From JBBROS01 sp965217935 (GTDB taxonomy: Bacteria > Pseudomonadota > Alphaproteobacteria > Acetobacterales > Acetobacteraceae), in the NCBI GenBank assembly GCA_965217935.1, contig OZ244581.1:4216001-4280000 (forward strand): a stretch of DNA of 64,000 bases, in the 5' to 3' direction. Within the stretch, counting starts at the first letter, position 1, and every line of letters starts with the position of its first letter. Position numbers and translations under genes: made by a program. Below, one piece after another: positions 27,032 through 35,859 of this stretch. The notes beneath the pieces were generated by a model. That model ran no database searches. It was not told the origin of the DNA and saw only the letters and a program-made list of their open reading frames with translations.

Positions 27032-28297
27032 CTACCCGCGCGCATGAAGGAAGGGGGCCGGGTCAACCGGCGAGCCGTCGTGCCGCAATTCGATGTAAAG
27101 CGCCGGGCGCGGCCCTTCTTCCGCCGCGTCCCAATCCGGCATGATCCCGACCGGCTCGCCGGCCAGGACCTTCGCTCCCGCCGCGACGTCGAGCCGGCCC
27201 AGCCCCGCCAGCACGAAGGCGTAGCCGCCGCCGCAATCGAGAATGATCAGTTGCCCGTAGCTGCGGAACGGCGCCGCGAACCGTATGCGGCCGGCGCACG
27301 GCGCCACCACCCGCGCCTGCGGCGCCGGACGATACGAGACCCCGTTCGAGGCCCCCGCTCCGGTGTCGTCGCCCCATCCCCGCAGGACCTGCCCGGCCAC
27401 CGGCTGCACCAAGGCGCTGCGTGAAGCGAAGCCCGCGCCGGACGGTTTCGCCAGCGCCGCCTCCTGCTGCCGCGCCCGTGCCGTCGCCGCAGCCTGTTGA
27501 CGCCGCTCTGCCCGTGCGGCGTCCTTTTCCGCCTGCGCCTCCGCCCGGGCGCGCGCCGCCTCGACGGCCGCCAGCGCCGCCCGGATCGTCTCCGCCCTCG
27601 CGCCCTCGCTCGCGACCTGCCGCGCCGCTTCCGCCCCCGCCGCCTCCGCCTGCTCCCGCACCGCCTGCGCGTCGATGATCTGGCGATCCAGCGACCGGGC
27701 CTGCTCCGCCTGCTCCGCTCGGGCCGCCTTGAGCGGGGGCAGCGCCGCCTCGACCGCCCGCGACGCCGCGGCCACGGCCTCCTGCTCCTCGCGCAGCGAC
27801 TGGGCCTCCCGCTCCAGGTTGCGCGCCATCCCATGCAGCACGCTCAAGCCAAGCATCGCCTGTCCCGGACCGGCCGGCGCGGCAAGCAGCGTCTCCGCAG
27901 GGAACAGCGCCAGCCGCTCGATCAATGGCAGGACCGGCCCCAGCGCCCGGCCCCTGGCCGCGAGCTGGGCCGCCGCCGCATCCCGCAGCTCGGCCAGTTG
28001 GGACACGTTGGCCGCCTGTGCGGCAACTTCGTCCTCGGTTTGCCGCAGCCTTGCCGCAGCCTCGACCCGCAACGCCGCGAGCCGGTCCGCCTCGGCGGCG
28101 GCTGCGGCGGCGGCCTGTTCCGCTTCGCTTTGCCGCGCTTCGGCTGCCGCCCGGTTGCGGTCGGCCTTTTCGGCGTCCTCTTGCGTCGTCTGGCCGGGCT
28201 GCATGGCTGCGGCAGCATGGCGGGCCTGGCGCGCGTCGGCCTGCGGGCTGGGCCAAGCCGCCGCGAAACCCAGGCTAAAGAGCAGCAGCCGTCGCAT
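27032..28297 (-). CDS. envC: Murein hydrolase activator EnvC-like (degenerate M23)
   Basis: Periplasmic activator of amidases during cell division. 421 residues: signal peptide (about 1-22), long Ala/Glu/Arg coiled coil (about 30-270), then a C-terminal LytM/M23 fold. The metal ligands are degraded (YIELRHDG where peptidases have HxH), which argues for an activator rather than an enzyme. The start overlaps the gpmI end by 23 bp. Confidence 0.88.
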   Translation of the reverse strand: MRRLLLFSLGFAAAWPSPQADARQARHAAAAMQPGQTTQEDAEKADRNRAAAEARQSEAEQAAAAAAAEADRLAALRVEAAARLRQTEDEVAAQAANVSQLAELRDAAAAQLAARGRALGPVLPLIERLALFPAETLLAAPAGPGQAMLGLSVLHGMARNLEREAQSLREEQEAVAAASRAVEAALPPLKAARAEQAEQARSLDRQIIDAQAVREQAEAAGAEAARQVASEGARAETIRAALAAVEAARARAEAQAEKDAARAERRQQAAATARARQQEAALAKPSGAGFASRSALVQPVAGQVLRGWGDDTGAGASNGVSYRPAPQARVVAPCAGRIRFAAPFRSYGQLIILDCGGGYAFVLAGLGRLDVAAGAKVLAGEPVGIMPDWDAAEEGPRPALYIELRHDGSPVDPAPFLHARG

Positions 28298-29825
28298 GGC
28301 CTCCCTGCCGCAGCAGCGATTGCCCGGTCATCTCCGGCGGCTGACCAATCCCCATCAGAGCCAGCAGCGTCGGAGCGAGATCGCCGAGCCGCCCATCCGC
28401 GAGCGCGGCGGTTCCGGGCGCCGCCAGCATGACCGGCACCGGGTTGGTGGTGTGCGCCGTGTGCGGCCCGCCGGACTCCGGGTCCCGCATCAGCTCGCAG
28501 TTGCCGTGATCCGCCGTCACCAGCAGCGCCCCCCCGGCATCGGTGATCGCGCCCATGATCTGCCCGAGCCCGTCGTCCACTGCCTCGACCGCCCGGACCG
28601 CCGCTGTCAGGTTGCCGCTATGGCCGACCATGTCCGGGTTGGCGAAATTCAACACGATCAGGTCATACGTCCCCGACCGGATCGCCTCCACCGCCTTCTC
28701 CGTCAGTTCGGCCGCGGACATCTCCGGCTGCAGATCGTAGGTCGCGACCTTTGGCGACGGGACCATGATGCGGTCCTCCCCGAGATAAGGCTCCTCCCGC
28801 CCGCCGTTCAGGAAATAGGTGACGTGCGGGTATTTCTCGGTCTCCGCCATCCGAAGCTGCCGCTTGCCTGCCGCCGACACCACCTCGCCGAGCAGCCCGG
28901 TCATCGGCTGCGGCGGAAACAGGGTTTGCATGAAGGGGGCCAGCGCGTCGCTGTATCGGGTCATGCCCGCCGCCCCGGCCAGTTTCAGCGCGCGCGGCCG
29001 CCTGAACGCATCGAACGCCGGGTCAAGCAGCGGCGCCAGGAGTTCGCGGATCCGGTCCGCCCGGAAATTGAAGCTGAGGATGGCGTCCCCATCGCGCATC
29101 CCGTCATAGCCGGCGATGCAAGCCGGGATCACGAATTCGTCCGTGACGCCCTTGCCGTAGGCGTCGTCCACCGCGCTCAAGGCATCGGCGAACGCCGGCC
29201 CCTTGCCCTCGGCGATGGCGCAGTAGGCCCGCTCGACCCGGTCCCAGCGGTTGTCCCGGTCCATCGCGTAATACCGCCCGCTCACCGTCGCGATCCGCAC
29301 GCCGCCCGGCAGCGCGTCCTGCAGCCGCTGCAGGTCCTCTCCCGCGGATTGCGGCGGCACGTCCCGCCCGTCGGTGAAGGCGTGGACGCGCGTCGGTATC
29401 CGCGCGTCGTTCAGGATACGCGCCAGCGCCGCCGCATGGTCCTGGTGCGAATGCACCCCGCCCGGCGAGGCCAGTCCCATCAGGTGGCAAGCGCCGCCGG
29501 TTTGCCGCAACGCCTCGATCAGCCCGGTCAAGGCCGGGTTCCGCGCCAGGCTGCCATCCTCGATCGCCTGCCCGATGCGGGGCAGCTCCTGCATCACCAC
29601 CCGGCCCGCGCCGATATTGGTGTGCCCCACCTCGGAGTTGCCCATCTGGCCCGGCGGCAGCCCGACATCGAGCCCCGAGGTGCGCAGGAAGGCTTGCGGC
29701 CCGCGCAGCAGCATCTCGTAGGTCGGCGCGTCAGCTTGGCGGACGGCGTTGTCGGCCGCGTCTTCGCGCCAGCCCCAGCCATCCAGGATGACGAGCATCA
29801 CGGGGCGTGGGGGGGAGGCAGGCAT
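28275..29825 (-). CDS. gpmI: 2,3-bisphosphoglycerate-independent phosphoglycerate mutase
   Basis: Interconverts 3- and 2-phosphoglycerate with two Mn ions. 516 residues from the ATG at 29825, which has AGGAG seven bases upstream; a start 57 bp further up lacks this. The N-terminal VMLVILDGWGWR carries the first metal ligand. GNSEVGHTNIGAGR holds the phosphoserine, and the C-terminal metal sites DMVGHSG and TADHGNCE are intact. Confidence 0.95.
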   Translation of the reverse strand: MPASPPRPVMLVILDGWGWREDAADNAVRQADAPTYEMLLRGPQAFLRTSGLDVGLPPGQMGNSEVGHTNIGAGRVVMQELPRIGQAIEDGSLARNPALTGLIEALRQTGGACHLMGLASPGGVHSHQDHAAALARILNDARIPTRVHAFTDGRDVPPQSAGEDLQRLQDALPGGVRIATVSGRYYAMDRDNRWDRVERAYCAIAEGKGPAFADALSAVDDAYGKGVTDEFVIPACIAGYDGMRDGDAILSFNFRADRIRELLAPLLDPAFDAFRRPRALKLAGAAGMTRYSDALAPFMQTLFPPQPMTGLLGEVVSAAGKRQLRMAETEKYPHVTYFLNGGREEPYLGEDRIMVPSPKVATYDLQPEMSAAELTEKAVEAIRSGTYDLIVLNFANPDMVGHSGNLTAAVRAVEAVDDGLGQIMGAITDAGGALLVTADHGNCELMRDPESGGPHTAHTTNPVPVMLAAPGTAALADGRLGDLAPTLLALMGIGQPPEMTGQSLLRQGGHATAAAL

Positions 29826-29888
29826 GGGCGGCTCCTGATGCGGATTGCCTCGCGGTATGGCGGCGGCGGCGGGCTGGCGCAAGGCGTT

Positions 29889-30335
29889 TCAGGCGCGGTG
29901 GTAAGGATGCCCGCTCAGGATCGACTGGGCGCGGTAGAGCTGCTCTGCCAGCAGCGGGCGCACCAGCATGTGCGGCCAGGTCATCGGCCCCAGCGAGAGC
30001 GCGTGGCCCGCCCTGGCCAGCACCGCCGGGTCGAGGCCCTCCGCGCCCCCGATCAGGAAGCAGAGCGCCCGCCCGTTGCCGAGCCAGCGTTCCAGCAAGC
30101 GCGCCAACCCTTCGCTGCCGGGGCACTCGCCGGAGGGTTCGAGGGCGACGGCGAACGCGTTCGGGGGCAGTGCGGCCAGGAGGCGCTCTCCTTCCCGCCG
30201 CTTGGCCTCCGCCGCCGGGCCGCGGCTCTCCGGTATTTCGGTGACGGTGAGGGCAGGGCGAAGACGGGCGTTGTATCGGGCAAGCAGCTCGGCCTCTGGA
30301 CCGGATCGTTGCTTGCCGACGGCGATCAGGCGCAT
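29889..30335 (-). CDS. rlmH: 23S rRNA pseudouridine-1915 methyltransferase RlmH
   Basis: SPOUT methyltransferase acting on helix 69 of 23S rRNA in assembled ribosomes. 148 residues from ATG 30335 (MRLIAVGKQRSGPEAELLAR). The knot motif CFLIGGAEGLDPAVLARAGH and the C-terminal QLYRAQSILSGHPYHRA are diagnostic. 63 bp upstream of gpmI on the same strand. Confidence 0.94.
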   Translation of the reverse strand: MRLIAVGKQRSGPEAELLARYNARLRPALTVTEIPESRGPAAEAKRREGERLLAALPPNAFAVALEPSGECPGSEGLARLLERWLGNGRALCFLIGGAEGLDPAVLARAGHALSLGPMTWPHMLVRPLLAEQLYRAQSILSGHPYHRA

Positions 30336-30565
30336 GGGCCGAAGCAACCTTTGTCGTGTTTCCGGGCTTGCATTCTGGCAGGCGGATGAACGAGAGCCTC
30401 GAGCCGTTGCGTTGCCGGGCAGCTTCGTCGGCGCGCTGACGCGCTCGCCGCCGGCGCTGCCCTTAACCCAGGGCATAGCGGCTCCACGTAGATGGGGCTA
30501 TCATGCTCTCGCTGCTTGCGGCGCAAAATGCTGCTTGGGATCGAACAAATCGGAGCGCGCGACAT

Positions 30566-31741
30566 ATGACACGCAAGCCTGGCCGGCAATTCTTCAGCAA
30601 CCCTGGCCCGACAAACATTCCGGACAGCGTGCTGCGCGCCATGGACCGCCCCAGCATCGACTTCATGGACCCGGAATTCATCGCTTTGTTCAAAACCGTG
30701 GCCGATGGGCTCAAGGGAGTGCTGCACACGGCGGGCGAGCTGTTTTTCTACACCGCCTCCGGTCATGGTTCGTGGGAAGCGACGCTGGTCAACCTGTTCT
30801 CGCCCGGCGATGCGGTGCTCGTGCTGGAGAGCGGCTATTTCAGCGAGGGCTGGGCGGAGATGGCGGAGCGGCACGGGCTGGAGCCGCGGGTCGTGCAGGC
30901 TGATTGGCGCCGGGGGATCGATCCGGCCGCTGTCGAGGCCGCGCTGCGGGCGGATACGACGGGCGCGATCAAGGGCGTGCTGGCCGTGCACAACGAGACC
31001 GCGACCGGGGTCACCATGCCGATCCGTGACATTCGCGCGGCGATGGATGCGGCGGGGCATGACGCGCTGCTGCTGGCCGACACGATTTCCTCCCTCGGCT
31101 CCATTGAGTTCGACATGGATGGCTGGGGCATCGACGCGACCGTCGGCGGCAGCCAGAAGGGCCTGATGCTGCCGACCGGGTTCAGCTTCACGGCGGTTTC
31201 GGAGAAAGGGATGCAGGCGCACGCGAAAGCCCGGCTGCCGCGATACTATTTCGACTGGAGCGAGATGACGAAGCGGGCGCATCGAAGCTTCGTCGGCACG
31301 GTGCCCACCAGCCTGTTCTACGGCTTGCAGGAGAGTTTGCGGCTGATCGAGCTTGAAGGGCTTCCCGCCGTTCTCGCCCGGCACCACCGCCTGGGCGAAG
31401 CGACGCGCCGGGCTGTCCGCGCGTGGTCGGGCAACGCGGGGCCGCAGTTGTATTGCCTCGACCCCGCCCGTTTTTCCGACAGCGTCACCGCGGTCATGAT
31501 GCCGGAGGGACACAACGCCGACGCGGTGCGCAGGACGGCGTTGGACCGCTACAACGTGTCCCTTGGCGGCGGGCTGGCGCGGTTGTCGGGGCATGTGCTG
31601 CGGATCGGCCATCTCGGCGACTTGAACGAGCCGATGATCCTGGGCACGCTCGGCGCGGTCGAGATGAGCTTGCGGGTCAACGACGTGCCGCATGCGAGAG
31701 GCGGCGTTGACGCGGCGATCGATTTCCTCGCCGCGGCTTGA
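30566..31741 (+). CDS. Serine/alanine-glyoxylate aminotransferase family protein
   Basis: PLP-dependent class-V aminotransferase that probably moves an amino group from serine or alanine to glyoxylate. 391 residues from ATG 30566 (MTRKPGRQFFSNPGPTNIPD). The PLP lysine is in GGSQKGLMLPTG, and VLAVHNETATGVTMP and GGLARLSGHVLRIGHLG are family marks. Serine-glyoxylate transaminase (sgaA, serine cycle or photorespiratory-type salvage) is the best guess; no serine-cycle genes flank it. Confidence 0.85.
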   Translation: MTRKPGRQFFSNPGPTNIPDSVLRAMDRPSIDFMDPEFIALFKTVADGLKGVLHTAGELFFYTASGHGSWEATLVNLFSPGDAVLVLESGYFSEGWAEMAERHGLEPRVVQADWRRGIDPAAVEAALRADTTGAIKGVLAVHNETATGVTMPIRDIRAAMDAAGHDALLLADTISSLGSIEFDMDGWGIDATVGGSQKGLMLPTGFSFTAVSEKGMQAHAKARLPRYYFDWSEMTKRAHRSFVGTVPTSLFYGLQESLRLIELEGLPAVLARHHRLGEATRRAVRAWSGNAGPQLYCLDPARFSDSVTAVMMPEGHNADAVRRTALDRYNVSLGGGLARLSGHVLRIGHLGDLNEPMILGTLGAVEMSLRVNDVPHARGGVDAAIDFLAAA

Positions 31742-31868
31742 GGCGCGCCGCCATGACTGATGGCGCCGGACAAATCCTGACGTGTGTTCCCAGATGGAAC
31801 GAGACTTGTTGTCCGGGCGCAACGTGTTATGTCAGGGTCCAGTGCGCTGCCAATTCGATCGGGGTTGA

Positions 31869-32333
31869 ATGATTCACTACCAACTGCGCTGTTCGGCTGA
31901 TCATGGGTTTGACGGCTGGTTTCGGGATAGTTCGGCGTTCGAGGCACAGGCGAAAGCGGGGCTGGTCGCGTGTCCCGAGTGCGGCATTACGGCGGTCAAC
32001 CGGGCATTGATGGCGCCGTCGGTTTCGCGCCGCGGGAGCGTGGTCGACCAGCAGGGCCAGCCGGCGACGCCGGAGCCGTCCGTCGTCGTGCGGAACGGTG
32101 CAGGGGCGATGCCGGCCAAGCTGATGGGGATGCTGCAGAAGATCCGCGCCGAGGTTGAGAAGACCTGCGAGCACGTCGGTGCCCGGTTCGCGGACGAGGC
32201 GCGTGCCATTCACCGAGGGGAAACGCCGCCGCGCAGCATCTACGGCGAGAGCACGCCCGAACAGGCTGAGGCTTTGGCCGAGGACGGGATCGAGGTCGCG
32301 CGGATTCCCTGGGTCCCTCGCGCCGACGGCTAG
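31869..32333 (+). CDS. DUF1178 family protein
   Basis: 154 residues. The N-terminal MIHYQLRCSADHGFDGWFRD, followed by CPECG, forms a half zinc ribbon (the cysteines at about 8 and 37-40). The C-terminal half has ETPPRSIYGESTPEQAEALA and IEVARIPWVPRADG. This matches DUF1178, widespread in alphaproteobacteria, function unknown. It ends 78 bp before a cluster of hairpins and is convergent with ubiG. Confidence 0.8.
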   Translation: MIHYQLRCSADHGFDGWFRDSSAFEAQAKAGLVACPECGITAVNRALMAPSVSRRGSVVDQQGQPATPEPSVVVRNGAGAMPAKLMGMLQKIRAEVEKTCEHVGARFADEARAIHRGETPPRSIYGESTPEQAEALAEDGIEVARIPWVPRADG

Positions 32334-32410
32334 TGTCCGGGTTAAAAAGTTCGTCGTGTTGAAATCGCGTGCTTCGGGACATTAGCCTTTTGTTTTCGTG
32401 GCCTGCTTAT

Positions 32411-32438
32411 CCCAGAAGTTCGAAAGCGAACTTCTGGG
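32411..32438 (+). repeat. Perfect 12-bp-stem hairpin
   Basis: CCCAGAAGTTCG/CGAACTTCTGGG with an AAAG loop. First of three adjacent palindromes between convergent DUF1178 and ubiG. There is no T-run, so this is not a classical terminator. Confidence 0.8.
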
Positions 32439-32458
32439 TCAAGACACCAGCCTGCAAT

Positions 32459-32484
32459 CGCCCTGACTGGAAACAGCCAGGGCG
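32459..32484 (+). repeat. 11-bp-stem hairpin with GAAA loop
   Basis: CGCCCTGACTG/CAGCCAGGGCG with one mismatch and a GAAA loop. Its ATCGCCCTGAC start is shared with the next palindrome. Confidence 0.75.
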
Positions 32485-32508
32485 TGAATTGCCAGAGCAG
32501 AGAAAGCT

Positions 32509-32550
32509 AGACCCGTATCGCCCTGACCACAGTCAGGGCGATACGGGTCT
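32509..32550 (+). repeat. Perfect 19-bp-stem palindrome, CACA loop
   Basis: A 19-bp inverted repeat (left arm AGACCCGTATCGCCCTGAC) with a 4-nt loop, ending at 32550. Its last two bases are shared with the right end of repeat copy C (CTAAGC at 32549). It is among the longest perfect stems in the window and can form a very stable RNA hairpin from either strand. Confidence 0.85.
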
Positions 32551-32655
32551 AAGCATCATTCCGCGGGACGGTTCGCCGTCACGACGCGGAGAGTGATGCG
32601 TCTTTAAAGGCGCCTAAGCAGACATCCGTGGCACAAGCCGCCAATGTCTGCTTAG
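32549..32655 (-). repeat. 107-bp two-hairpin repeat, copy C (reversed)
   Basis: Same element as 6614 and 17315, but read on the minus strand, the strand of ubiG. The left end CTAAGCAG again contains the TAA stop of the upstream gene (ubiG). The first hairpin has a perfect 12-bp outer stem (CTAAGCAGACAT/ATGTCTGCTTAG). The second has GCATCA/TGATGC and CCGCG/CGCGG arms around GACGG-CGAA-CCGTC. Confidence 0.9.
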
Positions 32656-33395
32656 GCCCGCCGTTCCAGCATGGCGATGTAATTCACCCCGAGGTCCTGA
32701 CTCGCGAACCAGCGGTTGCCGAGAGGATTGAACGACAGGCCGGACCGGGCCTTGAGCGCCAGGTTGGCTTGCTTGCCTTTAAGCGCCAATTCGTTCGGCG
32801 TGATAAACTGGCTCCACTGATGCGTGCCGACCGGGAGCAGCCGGGCGATGTATTCGGCGCCGAGCTTCGCAATAACCCATGACCGTGCCGTCCGATTCAA
32901 GGTCGAGATGAACAGCAGGCCCGCGGGTTGCAGCAAGCGCGACAAGGTTTGCAGGAACGCCGCGGGATCGGCAACGTGCTCGATCACCTCGAGCGCGGTG
33001 ACGACCGGGACGCGCACCCCCTCTCGGGCGAGGTCTTCGGCGGCGCCGATCCGGTATTCCAGGCTTAGCCCGGCCCCGCCGGCGTGCGCCCGCGCCGCGC
33101 CGATGGTCTCGGGCGCCGCATCTGTCCCGAGGACGTCGTAACCCATCCGAGCCAAGGCTTCGGCGGCCAAGCCGGCGCCGCAGCCGACATCCAGGAGCCG
33201 TCCCCGGCCGCCTTGAAGCGCGGTTACTCGGGCGTCGATCCAGGCGACTCGGAGCGGGTTCATTTTATGGAGCATGCTCATCGGCCCGGCGGGGTCCCAC
33301 CAGGTTGCCGCCATGCGATCGAAATGCGCGATCTCGTTCGGACGCACCGAGTCCGACTGTTGCATTTGAGCCAACTTGTTGCCCGTCTCACTCAT
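32652..33395 (-). CDS. ubiG: Ubiquinone biosynthesis O-methyltransferase UbiG
   Basis: SAM-dependent O-methyltransferase acting twice in ubiquinone synthesis. 247 residues from ATG 33395 (MSETGNKLAQMQQSDSVRPN). FDRMAATWWDPAGPMSMLHKMNPLR (split here) and the SAM motif LLDVGCGAGLAAEALARMGY are diagnostic. A GTG 90 bp upstream is in frame but overlaps lysC. Divergent from lysC, as in many alphaproteobacteria. Its stop codon is the edge of repeat copy C. Confidence 0.94.
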   Translation of the reverse strand: MSETGNKLAQMQQSDSVRPNEIAHFDRMAATWWDPAGPMSMLHKMNPLRVAWIDARVTALQGGRGRLLDVGCGAGLAAEALARMGYDVLGTDAAPETIGAARAHAGGAGLSLEYRIGAAEDLAREGVRVPVVTALEVIEHVADPAAFLQTLSRLLQPAGLLFISTLNRTARSWVIAKLGAEYIARLLPVGTHQWSQFITPNELALKGKQANLALKARSGLSFNPLGNRWFASQDLGVNYIAMLERRA

Positions 33396-33478
33396 CGCCG
33401 GTATGTGAGCCGGGGCTGGGCTTGCCGCAACCGGGTCAGAGATGAGGCGACTGGCCAGACAGGAGATCGAGGCCGCGC

Positions 33479-34696
33479 ATGGCACGTATCGTGATGAAAT
33501 TCGGCGGCACGTCGGTGGCGGACCTCGAGCGCATTCGCAACGTGGCGGGGCGGGTGTTGCGGGAACTCGAGGCCGGGCATCGCGTGGCCGTCGTGGTTTC
33601 CGCGATGTCAGGGGTCACCAACCAGCTTGTTGCCTGGTGCCAGGCGCTCAGCCCGCTGCACGACGCGCGCGAGTACGACTCGGTCGTTGCTACCGGCGAG
33701 CAGGTCACGAGCGGGTTGCTCGCCATCGCCCTGCAGTCGCTCGGGGTTGACAGCCGGTCGTGGTCCGGCTGGCAGATCCCGCTGCGCACCGACGCGGCGC
33801 ATGGGCGGGCGCGGATCGAGGGGGTTGAGGGCGAGGCGCTGATCGGCGCGATGGAGGCGGGGCAGGTGCCGGTGGTTGCCGGGTTCCAGGGGGTCGCGCC
33901 GGGCAACCGGGTCAGCACGCTGGGCCGCGGCGGCTCCGACACGTCCGCCGTGGCGCTTGCCGCGGCAATCAGGGCTGACCGCTGCGACATCTACACCGAC
34001 GTCGACGGAGTGTACACAACTGACCCACGGATCACCGATCGCGCGCGCAAGCTGGACAAGATCAGCTACGAGGAGATGTTGGAACTGGCGTCGGTGGGCG
34101 CCAAGGTGCTGCAGACCCGCAGCGTCGAGTTGGCGATGAAGGAGCGCGTGCGGGTGCAGGTGCTCAGCAGCTTCGAGGACAGGCCAGGGACCCTGGTGGT
34201 GGATGAGGATGAGATCGTGGAGCAAGCCGTCGTATCGGGCATCGCCTATTCGCGCGACGAGGCGAAGATCACGCTGCGGCACGTGCCGGACCGGCCGGGC
34301 GTGGCGGCGGCGATTTTCGGCCCCTTGAGCGCGGCCAGCGTCAACGTCGACATGATCGTGCAGAACGTGTCCGCGGAGGGGACGACGGACATGACGTTCA
34401 CGGTGGGCCGGGCCGACCTCGCGCGCGCGCAATCGATCCTGGACGCGAACCAGGAGACGATCGGCTCCAACACGCTGCTGACCGACTCGAACGTGGCCAA
34501 GATCAGCGTGGTGGGCATGGGAATGCGGAGCCACGCCGGGGTGGCGAGCACGATGTTCGCGACGTTGGCGAGCAAGGGCATCAATATCCAGGTAATCTCG
34601 ACGAGCGAGATCAAGGTCAGCATCCTGATCGGGGCGGAATACACGGAACTGGCGGTGCGGGCGCTGCACACCGCGTATGGCCTCGACGGTGCCTGA
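33479..34696 (+). CDS. lysC: Aspartate kinase
   Basis: First step of the lysine/threonine/methionine pathway. 405 residues (ARIVMKFGGTSVADLERIRN after Met): kinase domain to about residue 245, then two ACT domains (VVGMGMRSHAGVASTMFATL in the second), so feedback control by end products is expected. It overlaps the next gene by 20 bp. Confidence 0.96.
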   Translation: MARIVMKFGGTSVADLERIRNVAGRVLRELEAGHRVAVVVSAMSGVTNQLVAWCQALSPLHDAREYDSVVATGEQVTSGLLAIALQSLGVDSRSWSGWQIPLRTDAAHGRARIEGVEGEALIGAMEAGQVPVVAGFQGVAPGNRVSTLGRGGSDTSAVALAAAIRADRCDIYTDVDGVYTTDPRITDRARKLDKISYEEMLELASVGAKVLQTRSVELAMKERVRVQVLSSFEDRPGTLVVDEDEIVEQAVVSGIAYSRDEAKITLRHVPDRPGVAAAIFGPLSAASVNVDMIVQNVSAEGTTDMTFTVGRADLARAQSILDANQETIGSNTLLTDSNVAKISVVGMGMRSHAGVASTMFATLASKGINIQVISTSEIKVSILIGAEYTELAVRALHTAYGLDGA

Positions 34697-35720
34697 CGAC
34701 CTCGCGCTGGTCCGCGGCGGCGCCGACCGGCTCGGGCGGTCGTGGTCGCGCGGCGCGGCGTTCCTCGGCGCCCGTTACGCCATCATGGGCGGGGCGATGA
34801 GCTGGCTGAGCGAGCGGCGCCTGGTGTCGGCGATCAGCAACGCTGGGGGGTTCGGGGTGATCGCCTGCGGCTCAATGGGTCCGGCGGCGCTGGCGGCGGA
34901 GATCAGGGCCACGCAGTCGCTGACCCGGGCGCCGTTCGGGGTAAACCTGATCACCATGCATCCCGAGCTCGATGCGCTGATCGACGTCTGCCTGGAGGCG
35001 CGGGTCGGGCATGTCGTGCTCGCCGGCGGCGTGCCGAAGGGTGCGGCGATGCGGCGGGCGAAGGATGGGGGGGCGCGGGTGATCTGCTTCGCGCCGTCGC
35101 TCGGCCTGGCGCAGCGGCTGGTGCGGAGCGGGGCGGACGCGCTGGTGATCGAGGGGTCGGAGGCTGGCGGGCACATCGGCCCGGTGTCGTTGAACGTGCT
35201 GGCGCAGGAGATCCTGCCGCATGTCCACGAGGCGCCGGTGTTCGTCGCGGGCGGGATCGGGCGGGGCGAGGCGATCGCCGCCTTTCTGCGCATGGGGGCG
35301 GCCGGGGCGCAGCTTGGGACGCGGTTCGCCGCCGCGGCCGAGAGCGTGGCGCACCCGAACTTCAAGCACGCGTTCATTCATGCCCGGGCGCGGGATGCGC
35401 TGCCGAGCGTCCAGCTTGACCCGGCTTTCCCGGTGATACCCGTGCGCGCCTTGGCCAACGCGGCATCGGCGCGCTTCGTGCAGCACCAGGCGGCGATGAT
35501 GCGCAAGGTGGCGGCGGGCGAGCTCAGCCGGGAGCAGGCGCAACTCGGCATCGAGCATTTCTGGGCGGGGGCGCTGCGCCGGGCGGTGATCGAGGGCGAC
35601 GTGGAGAACGGCTCGGTGATGGCCGGGCAGTCGGTCGGGATGGTGACGGCGGAGCAGCCGGCGGGCGAGATCATCGGGGAACTCGTTTCGCAAGCGCGGG
35701 CGGCTTTGGAGGGCCATTAG
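34677..35720 (+). CDS. Nitronate monooxygenase family flavoprotein
   Basis: FMN-dependent TIM-barrel protein of the 2-nitropropane dioxygenase group. 347 residues. Visible marks are AIMGGAMSWLSERRLVSAIS, SNAGGFGVIA, the EGSEAGGHIGP phosphate/flavin loop, and APVFVAGGIGRGEAI with GAQLGTRF. It sits between lysC and ptsP, where many alphaproteobacteria have no extra gene. Actual substrate unknown; detoxification of nitronates is the family function. Confidence 0.83.
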   Translation: MASTVPDDLALVRGGADRLGRSWSRGAAFLGARYAIMGGAMSWLSERRLVSAISNAGGFGVIACGSMGPAALAAEIRATQSLTRAPFGVNLITMHPELDALIDVCLEARVGHVVLAGGVPKGAAMRRAKDGGARVICFAPSLGLAQRLVRSGADALVIEGSEAGGHIGPVSLNVLAQEILPHVHEAPVFVAGGIGRGEAIAAFLRMGAAGAQLGTRFAAAAESVAHPNFKHAFIHARARDALPSVQLDPAFPVIPVRALANAASARFVQHQAAMMRKVAAGELSREQAQLGIEHFWAGALRRAVIEGDVENGSVMAGQSVGMVTAEQPAGEIIGELVSQARAALEGH

Positions 35721-35859
35721 GCCGTTCAACGAGCGGCTTGCGCCTTGCTTCGGCGATGCCCCGCCATGATTGTGGACCGTGTCGATGCGAGAGGGAGCAG
35801 AATGCCGGTCATGCGGTTCGTGCCATGATATCGCCCTGCTTCGGGCTGATGGCTGACTG

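Noticed and set aside
27675..30389. 904-codon open frame on the plus strand
   Set aside because: Antisense to envC and gpmI; Arg/Pro-rich, no domain.
32369..32596. 75-codon ORF between DUF1178 and ubiG
   Set aside because: It runs straight through the hairpin cluster and repeat copy C; its codons are the palindromes themselves.
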